Part shown: positions 50,101-55,303 of the stretch, piece by piece
How the letters are laid out: the number at the start of each line of letters is the position of its first letter
Numbering within the stretch: the stretch's first letter is position 1
Assembly: GCA_025765595.1 (NCBI GenBank)
Contig: JAIVFH010000180.1
Span: 1-55,303 of the forward strand
Reading direction: 5' to 3'
DNA: 55,303 nt
From: Obelidium mucronatum
Lineage: Eukaryota > Chytridiomycota > Chytridiomycetes > Chytridiales > Chytriomycetaceae
Made by a program: the position numbers and the translations under genes
The notes under the pieces: model-generated
What the model saw: the letters and a program-made list of their open reading frames with translations, nothing else
What the model was told of the DNA's origin: nothing
Databases searched by the model: none

Positions 50101-50420
50101 ATATTTAAGCGCAGAAACTTTAGGCGCTGACACTTTAAGCGCTGAATATTTCAGCGCTGACACTTTAAGCGCAGAATATTTCAGCGCTGAATATTTCAGC
50201 GCTGACACTTTAAGCGCTGAATATTTCAGCGCTGAATATTTAAGCGCTGACACTTTAAGCGCTGAATATTTCAGCGCTGAATAATTGAGCGCTGACACTT
50301 TAAGTGCAGAATGTTTAAGCGCTGAATATTTCAGCGCTGAATAATTAAATGCTGACACTTTAAGTGCCAATTAATTGAAAGCACTGACCATCCAAGTGCT
50401 TATAAATCAAGCACTGAGAA
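50101..50420. repeat. 15-bp minisatellite with AGCGCT core
   Basis: About 20 units of 15 bp, mostly AGCGCTGAATATTTC and AGCGCTGACACTTTA in alternating order, decaying at the right edge into AAGTGCT / AAGCACT units. Each unit has the palindrome AGCGCT. Because 15 is a multiple of three, the minus strand stays open and would encode SALKY/SALKV pentapeptides; this is probably a consequence of the repeat, not a gene. Confidence 0.9.
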
Positions 50421-51035
50421 AATTTTAAGCCCAGAAAATCACCAAATTAGTCTCTTAATCCGGAACACATTAATGCACATGAAAAATTTTACTTGAAAAA
50501 TTTTTCAACTAAAAATGAAAAGTTCTCTTTTTATTAATCTATTAATCAAAAAAATCATAAACCACCCACTAATTGCAATCATTTGATGATACAAAAACAG
50601 CACTTTTACAGCAACTATTCGTATTTGAGTACTAAACTGACTTTGATATACATCCAAAAATGTGTTACAAATGCAGGTTACACAAACACCACCAAACCAC
50701 CAGCAGCCAAGTACAGTAAGTAGTAGCAAATGTAAAAACTTAGGGTAATAAAATGAAATCTTGAATTTCCAAAGTTGGTCCAAGCAGGAATCAATCCTTA
50801 CTCTTTTACATGGTCCCATTGAGACCTGTTGAGGTTGAGAACCCTGTGTCATGCGGTGCATCAACTTGACGTGTTGATTTCTGATTGGAGGAAATCATGA
50901 AGGGGAAATTAATTACAAATTAATAAAGTGTCATTTACAAAATGTATTCATCTTTCTCATGTGAGCAAAGGCGTCCCCTAATCTCGGCACACACGCATCA
51001 TGTATCATTGTATTCTTGTGAAGATAATAAGTTCA
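50421..51035. other. unassigned AT-rich DNA
   Basis: No gene. About 50770-50840 (minus strand) contains AAGGATTGATTCCTGC, a weak B-box match, and might be another tRNA-like remnant. Confidence 0.35.
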
Positions 51036-51103
51036 TAGGGCAGCGGTCAAGGCGCCAACTTTGAGAGCGGTATGCCCCAGGTTCGAATCACGGTCACTGC
51101 CTT
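51036..51103 (+). ncRNA. tRNA-like segment (SINE head)
   Basis: GGGCAGCGGTCAAGGCGCCAAC fits an A box (and the variable-length D loop of Leu/Ser-type tRNAs), and CAGGTTCGAATCACGG a B box. The ends GGCAG and CTGCC can pair. The AAGATTCAGGTTGAAATATTC tail after it is not tRNA, as in SINEs. Possible tRNA pseudogene or SINE. Confidence 0.5.
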
Positions 51104-51170
51104 TATAAGATTCAGGTTGAAATATTCAACCTGTCCAATTTTTTATGTATATGTGTAATACTCAACATCT

Positions 51171-51343
51171 GTGAGAGCGTTGTTGGTGTGCAAGTGCAGG
51201 CAGGACAACGTGGACCAATTTGTAGATGAATCACCCCATTAGTTTATTGAATCTACATATGCTAAAATGCTACAGACCTGTGAGAGCGTTGTTGGTGTGC
51301 AAGTGCAGGCAGGACAACGTGGACCAATTTGTAGATGAATCAC
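51171..51343. repeat. 65-bp direct repeat, period 108 bp (copia LTR-like)
   Basis: 51171-51235 and 51279-51343 are identical (TGTGAGAGCGTTGTTGGTGT … GAATCAC). They lie just downstream, on the minus strand, of the copia frame and of a purine-rich GTGAGAGGGA, so they may be one short LTR followed by a partial duplicate. A minus-strand AATAAA lies between them. Confidence 0.7.
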
Positions 51344-51387
51344 AAATGGTCCCTCTCACAGTTCTCACGTGACATCGTCGAGAACTC

Positions 51388-52234
51388 TTAAATATGTCTC
51401 AGACACATCGACACGTATCGTACGTGTTCCTTGAAGTGTTGCTTGATTACTTCAGGATCCATATCCTTCGCACTCCCCTTAATCAAGCCCAGCGCTTCCT
51501 TAAAAGGAACAAATTTGTTCTTAGCGAGAGGTTTCGTGAATATATCGACCAGCATTTTATTAGTTCCAATGAGCTTGACCTGGACCTCTCCCCTGCTTAC
51601 TAGTTCCCGCATGTACATATATTTGATGTCGAGATGCTTTGTGTGGTGGCGGTCAGCTCCTTCTTCAGTGTTGCGCACGGCCCCAGAGTTATCACAGTGC
51701 ATGAGGGAAGGTTGGTTCTGTGGGTAACCAAGCCATGCTAGAAAGTTTCTTGACCAGGTTACGTCTTTGGAAAGAGTGTGTGGAGCTGTAATTTCTGCTG
51801 CGACAGTGGAGTCTGCTATTGTCGATTGCAGCTTGCTGGATGATATGATAGCAGCGCTGAATATTTTGACAAGACCCCCAGATTGAGAGCGACGAGTGAT
51901 TTCATCACTGGCAAAATCGGCATCAGACCAGGATTCAATTATAGGGTAGAGTGATGATCGAGTGATGAGAATGCGTTGATGACGGTTCCCGTTTAGATAT
52001 TCGAGGACATCTTGTAATCGTTCCCAGTGTTCCCGGCGTGGGGCAGATGCATGAGAAGCCAGTTTCGAAACTGCAAAGGATATTTCCGGAAACGTGTGGA
52101 GGAGCCATTGGAGCATTTCAAGAGCTCCGTAGTAGTCGCGGTTTTGAAGGTAAGCCTTGTCATCAATTGAAGGAGGATGACGTGAATTGAAGTTGTCTAC
52201 AAGGTTGGGGTCATACGGAATGGATCAGATCTTA
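51388..52234 (-). pseudogene. Ty1/copia RT end plus RNase H, truncated
   Basis: 242 codons from 52116, with matching frame extending to about 52230 (YDPNLVDNFNS, YLQNRDYYGALE). Copia RNase H marks: ESWSDADFASDEITRRSQSG (Asp), SSKLQSTIADSTVAAEI (Glu), LMHCDNSGAVRN (Asp), RHHTKHLDIKYMYMRELV, and IGTNKMLVDIFTKPL. This is the C-terminal end of copia pol; integrase, most of RT and gag are missing. The upstream end stops exactly where telomere-type repeats begin, so the element was cut by chromosome breakage or rearrangement. Confidence 0.88.
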
Positions 52235-52279
52235 AGTTAGGCTAAGGTTAGGATTAGGGTTAGGATTAGGGTTAGGGTT
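52235..52279 (+). repeat. interstitial telomeric repeats, TTAGGG type
   Basis: AGTTAGGCTAAGGTTAGGAT followed by TTAGGGTTAGGATTAGGG and TTAGGGTTG: about seven degenerate to perfect units. The G-rich strand is the plus strand, so the original chromosome end pointed to the right. Confidence 0.9.
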
Positions 52280-52656
52280 GTTTAATTCTTGAAGGGACAA
52301 TCAATAGTGGTGGGTCCGATAAATCTCGACTCGGCTTGTAGAAGGTCGAGGAGAAGGGCTTGATAGGTTGATTAAAAGAGTTGTTTCTTGAAGTTTCGTG
52401 GGGTAGCAGTTATTCCCGTACGATTGTTTTTTATTTTAATAAAGAAACTAGATAGGTACGTTTCGTCCTTTTAAGGACTTTTCAACGGAATTTTTGCGTG
52501 AAACTAAAACAAGAAACAAGGGGTGTTTTTGAGGGGGGGTGGAGCGTTTCGAGCGTTTTGAATGTTTAAAGTGTTTCGGCCGTTTCGAATTTTTGAATGT
52601 TTAAAGTGTTTCGGCCGTTTCGGAGATGTTTCGGCTTGACTAATCGAGTGGAGTTT
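52280..52656 (-). other. 3' UTR of the Penelope-like element
   Basis: Contains two copies of a 30-bp segment (GAATGTTTAAAGTGTTTCGG, about 52560-52620) and, on the minus strand, a perfect hairpin GTCCTTAAAAGGAC at 52465-52478 followed by GAAACGT. TTTATTAAAATAAAA lies nearby. The hairpin plus GAAA resembles one arm of the hammerhead motif known from Penelope-like elements, but a CTGATGA core is not present. Confidence 0.5.
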
Positions 52657-54084
52657 TTAAGGGTCAAATTTTGTTCGGATTTTGCCGTGTCGAGTGTCGT
52701 GGAAAAGGGAGCCTAGGTTAGGGTTAGATTTTAGGGCAAGTACAGTGGACGGTGGGTTGGTCCAGTCGGTGAGGTGGCTTGAAGTTAAAATTTTCTCTTG
52801 GAAAATTTTCAAGTTGTTTCCGATTTTAAGTTGATTGATTCTGTGATTGTATCGGATAATAAATGGGGCGATTCGGGAGTCGTCAGTAGTTTTTGGAGTG
52901 AGATATTGGTTGCGTTTTTTGTAGGATACTGAGTTGGAGATCGAGTGGAAAAATTTCGGGGGGTAGCCGCGTTTGAGGAGTCTGAGGCGGAAAAGATTTC
53001 TGAGGTTGTTGAAGTCAGTTTCGGAGGATGAGCAGCGGATGTAACGAATTAGTTCTCCTTTAATAAAGCCTTTTTTCAGGTTGGTCGGGTGGCTTGAGGA
53101 GTTGGAGATGTATGTGTAAGTGTTGAGAATTTTTTGATGACATTGCGTGGTGATTCGTCCGTTGCGTATGGAGATTATAAGGTCTAGGAAGTCAATAGAT
53201 TTTGTGGAAGTGACTAGAGTGAATTTGATGCCTGGGATGATTGTTTGGCAGTTGTCGAAGAAGGTTTGAAGATCCGGTAAAGGGGCGGTCCAGATTCCGA
53301 AAATATCGTCAACATAGCGATTGTAGAATTGCATTTGGTTGGAGATAGTGTTTTGGACAAGTGGATGTTCTTCAAAGTGGATCATGAGGAAGACATTAGC
53401 GACTAAGACGGCCATATTGGTACCCATAGCCATCCCGTGAATTTGATGAAAAATTTTTTCGCCGAAGGTGAAAAAATTGTTCGAGAGGACCCAGTGGACA
53501 AGGTCCGGTAGGAAGTGGGGGAGGTTGTGTCTTCGAGTAAAGGTAGCGATGGCGTTGGTGGTGAGATGGATATTCATAGAGCCGTAGAGGTTGACGACAT
53601 CGAAAGAGAAGAGGATTAGCAGTAGAGAGACTGGTGCGGTAAGATTGTTGAGGGCATTTATAATGTGCGTAGAGTTAGTGGGTCGTAGTGGGTCTGTTTC
53701 GAAGAAGGGTTTGAGAACTTCCGTGATATAGATGCTGGCGTTGGTGGTGATCCAATTTGTTGCTCCGACTATTGGTCTGACCGCGAGTAGAGGGTGGTGG
53801 CCCGTGGGGATAGTCTTATGGAGTTTAGGGATAGTTCTGAATTTAGGGAGAGTATGGTTAGAGTTTAGAGTGTGTCGGAGAAACTTAGAGTGTTGTTTAG
53901 GTAGATTGTGTTGGCTGTTGAGAATTGCGAGGTAGGAGCGGTAGATGTCTTGAATTGTTTCTTCAAAGTAGATGTCGAGTGTAATAGGAGTATAGGTTGT
54001 AGCGTCGTTGAGGTGTAGAATTGTCAGGTGATCGTAATGAGATGTGTCTAGGATTACTAAGCCAAGATTTTTGTCGGCTTGCAC
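52657..54084 (-). CDS. Penelope-like reverse transcriptase
   Basis: 475 codons from 54084; related sequence continues upstream across a frame change. It begins in VQADKNLGLVILDTSHY, a Penelope-specific RT lead. Then PKLHKT and LAVRPIVGATNW, FSFDVVNLYGSMNI (motif A Asp), HGMAMGTNMAVLVANVFL (motif B), FYNRYVDDIFGIW (YVDD), and DFLDLIISIRNG, FIKGELIRYIRCSS, LRLLKRGYPPKFF of the C-terminal region. It ends without a GIY-YIG nuclease. It would copy element RNA at an exposed chromosome end. No stop interrupts the core. Confidence 0.88.
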   Translation of the reverse strand: MQADKNLGLVILDTSHYDHLTILHLNDATTYTPITLDIYFEETIQDIYRSYLAILNSQHNLPKQHSKFLRHTLNSNHTLPKFRTIPKLHKTIPTGHHPLLAVRPIVGATNWITTNASIYITEVLKPFFETDPLRPTNSTHIINALNNLTAPVSLLLILFSFDVVNLYGSMNIHLTTNAIATFTRRHNLPHFLPDLVHWVLSNNFFTFGEKIFHQIHGMAMGTNMAVLVANVFLMIHFEEHPLVQNTISNQMQFYNRYVDDIFGIWTAPLPDLQTFFDNCQTIIPGIKFTLVTSTKSIDFLDLIISIRNGRITTQCHQKILNTYTYISNSSSHPTNLKKGFIKGELIRYIRCSSSETDFNNLRNLFRLRLLKRGYPPKFFHSISNSVSYKKRNQYLTPKTTDDSRIAPFIIRYNHRINQLKIGNNLKIFQEKILTSSHLTDWTNPPSTVLALKSNPNLGSLFHDTRHGKIRTKFDP

Positions 54085-54513
54085 GAGAGAGATTTTTTCA
54101 TTGTTTTTGAGGCTGATCAGTGGTTTTAGGGCTGAATCGATAGGTTGTCGGTAGAAAGGGCTTGGTGGTAATTTCGGCTTGTATTGAGGCTTGGAAGTAA
54201 TCGAGGGCTTCTGAGATGATTGGGTGTGGTTCTTCGGGTAGAAAATTAGTTGACTTGATATGGAGTTTTGGATTGAAGGGCGGTTGGTCCGGAGGGGGTA
54301 TTAGATTGCGGAATTGATATTGAATTAGAATTCGGCGGCGGAAGTCGTGAATTGAAATGTTGATTTCGTTAGAGGTTAGAGTTCGTGGATGGAAGGCGTG
54401 TTTAATTCCAAGTGTTAAGATGTTTTGGGCTTGGGGTGAAAGTTTGATGTTGCTGAAGTTGAAGACTAGTGGTTTTGTAGTTGTTGATCGGTATATTGGC
54501 TTGTATTTTGATT
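54085..54513 (-). pseudogene. N-terminal region of the Penelope-like RT
   Basis: The minus frame of the upstream basic ORF family reads VFNFSNIKLSPQAQNILTLG, AFHPRTLTSNEINI and NPKLHIKSTNFLPEEPH, which matches the N-terminal domain seen before the RT in Penelope-like proteins. Toward 54140 a frame change (…TTKPFLPTT versus …PFYRQPIDSALKPLISLK) leads into the RT frame. Either this copy is mutated here or the boundary is a frameshift site. Confidence 0.6.
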
Positions 54514-55302
54514 TTAAACGGATGGAAGAATTGGCGAGTTTTGGAGATTTTTTTGATTTTTGAGCGCGATTTTCGTTGGCGAATGGAGGTCTTGGTTAGA
54601 TTTGTCTCCCGCGCGGGTGAAAATTTGTTTTGGAGTTGGTGAAAGAGACCCGAGCGTTAAAGCGAGTGTTTCGTGAAGTTGGGCTTGATGAGCGGGAACG
54701 ATTTCGGTTACCAGTAGTGGACTGTCGGCTGTTCTTGAGGGCTGACTTAAGAGGGCGGTTTGGAGAGCGGCTTGACGGGCGGCTTGACGGGCTTGGCGGC
54801 TTGAAGAGCGATTTGAAGAGCGGCTTGGAGAACGGTAACGGTTGGGATGGTTTGGAAGTCGGCGTTTGGTGGGGCTTGAAGAGCGACGGCGACGGTTAGA
54901 GTTAGGTGAAGTAGAGCGATTGCGGTTTTGGTTAGAATTAGAACGCAATCGGTGTTGGTTTGAGGGTTTTGTGGTTAAGTCGTTGATGGCTTGCACCAAT
55001 TGGTCAATTTTTTCATCTGGTGTGGATGGGTTGCGGTTCTTGAAGATTTTTGATTGCATAGCTGCTTTTTTTGAGGCAATGTTTGCAGTAATTCTTTCTT
55101 TTTCTTTGGCGGATTTTTCGTTGTGGCGTTCGGTAGTAGTGTTGAAGGTCGACAGGGTAGAGTTAAAGGTTTTGGCGAGTAGAATATAGCACGGGTTATT
55201 GGCAAAGAGGAGGTGTCGAATGGAGCTTGTAGAGATATTGAAGTTGGCCGTGAAAGAGTCGTTTAGAGGTTGGAGTTTTTTTAAGGGCGTGTGAGTTAGG
55301 GT
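54514..55302 (-). CDS. Penelope-like element upstream ORF, Ser/Arg-rich, open to window end
   Basis: From ATG 55059 the frame gives 181 residues ending at TAA 54514: a possible coiled coil (PDEKIDQLVQAINDL), then a Ser/Arg/Asn-rich basic stretch (RSSSPTKRRLPNHPN, QARQAARQAALQ). The frame is open upstream for another 80 codons to the window edge (…RHLLFANNPCYILL, KEKERITANIASKK). The first codons there read ACCCTAACT, i.e. telomere-type sequence. It may be a gag-like RNA-binding protein of the element, or the 5'-truncated N-terminal part of the RT protein. Confidence 0.5.
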   Translation of the reverse strand, partial: TLTHTPLKKLQPLNDSFTANFNISTSSIRHLLFANNPCYILLAKTFNSTLSTFNTTTERHNEKSAKEKERITANIASKKAAMQSKIFKNRNPSTPDEKIDQLVQAINDLTTKPSNQHRLRSNSNQNRNRSTSPNSNRRRRSSSPTKRRLPNHPNRYRSPSRSSNRSSSRQARQAARQAALQTALLSQPSRTADSPLLVTEIVPAHQAQLHETLALTLGSLSPTPKQIFTRAGDKSNQDLHSPTKIALKNQKNLQNSPILPSV

Positions 55303-55303
55303 T
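55290..55303 (+). repeat. telomere-type sequence at window end
   Basis: The last bases read GTGAGTTAGGGTT. Too short to prove telomere repeats, but it matches the TTAGGG unit at 52235-52279 and the same strand orientation. Confidence 0.5.

Larger units (their letters stand above)
52280..55303 (-). mobile_element. Penelope-like element, endonuclease-deficient, telomere-associated
   Basis: Minus-strand element whose 3' end abuts TTAGGG repeats at 52279 and whose 5' part reaches the last bases of the window, again TTAGGGTT. It contains a Penelope-type RT frame and an upstream basic frame. No GIY-YIG domain follows the RT; the RT frame stops at 52657. Endonuclease-deficient Penelope-like elements that attach to G-rich chromosome ends are established in rotifers, fungi and other eukaryotes (Athena/Coprina-type). 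The orientation here is the one expected for priming from a chromosome 3' overhang. Confidence 0.8.

Noticed and set aside
50032..50370. Open minus-strand frame encoding repeated SALKY/SALKV pentapeptides
   Set aside because: The frame is open only because the DNA repeat unit is 15 bp; no flanking coding sequence or start context supports a protein.
52715..52740. Telomere-like CTAACCCTAACC as a second telomere junction
   Set aside because: It lies inside the continuous RT coding frame (SNPNLG), so it is not a junction.

Overview
The window is eukaryotic, repeat-rich and ends at or near a chromosome end. The host gene at 44.7-49.8 kb needs six short GT-AG introns (43-74 nt), and the telomeric-type repeat is TTAGGG. 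The mobile elements are chromodomain Ty3/gypsy, DIRS/Ngaro-type tyrosine-recombinase elements, an APE-RT-RNase H LINE, Ty1/copia and a Penelope-like element. Together with a NACHT-WD40 STAND gene, this best fits a fungus, probably an early-diverging chytrid-like lineage. The species is not determinable from the sequence alone. No rRNA gene, CRISPR array or confident canonical tRNA gene was seen; several tRNA-like (SINE-type) sequences occur.

Layout. 1-205 is an LTR-like fragment with an inverted partner at 14.6-14.8 kb. 1.04-4.1 kb is a 5'-truncated LINE (LINE-A), interrupted at 1906-2668 by a short DNA-element copy. 4.1-5.8 kb is a gypsy/chromovirus integrase relic. 6-7.3 kb holds small unknown ORFs. 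8.0-11.1 kb is a decayed DIRS/Ngaro-like element with a non-autonomous TIR element inserted at 9202-10100 (9-bp target duplication). 11-17 kb is mostly unassigned repeats, including a RecQ helicase relic. A second tyrosine-recombinase relic at about 17.0-17.6 kb is cut by a full-length 8.0-kb LINE (LINE-B, 17608-25626, 18-bp target duplication and poly-A). A full-length gypsy element (26395-31851, minus strand) has identical 110-bp LTRs and a 5-bp duplication. 32-38 kb holds tandem repeats, TIR-like repeats and small ORFs.

The most novel object is at 38213-43222: a 5.0-kb DNA transposon-like unit with about 376-bp terminal inverted repeats and a 9-bp target duplication. It carries two convergent genes. 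One is a spliced 900-aa protein that looks DUF6589-like, and the other is a RecQ-type helicase. Each reading frame starts in, or immediately next to, the same duplicated leader inside the inverted repeats.

44.7-49.8 kb is a seven-exon innate-immunity-like STAND gene of about 1591 aa, with helical N-terminus, PB1-like, TIR, NACHT, winged helix and WD40. From 50 kb to the end the window looks subtelomeric: a 15-bp minisatellite, then a copia element cut off by TTAGGG repeats, then a minus-strand Penelope-like reverse transcriptase without a GIY-YIG domain, whose open frame runs into TTAGGGTT at the last bases. This order is what is expected if a broken end was healed by telomere addition and then extended by a telomere-attaching Penelope-like element. 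Apart from the STAND gene and a few unknown ORFs, nearly all coding sequence here belongs to mobile elements.
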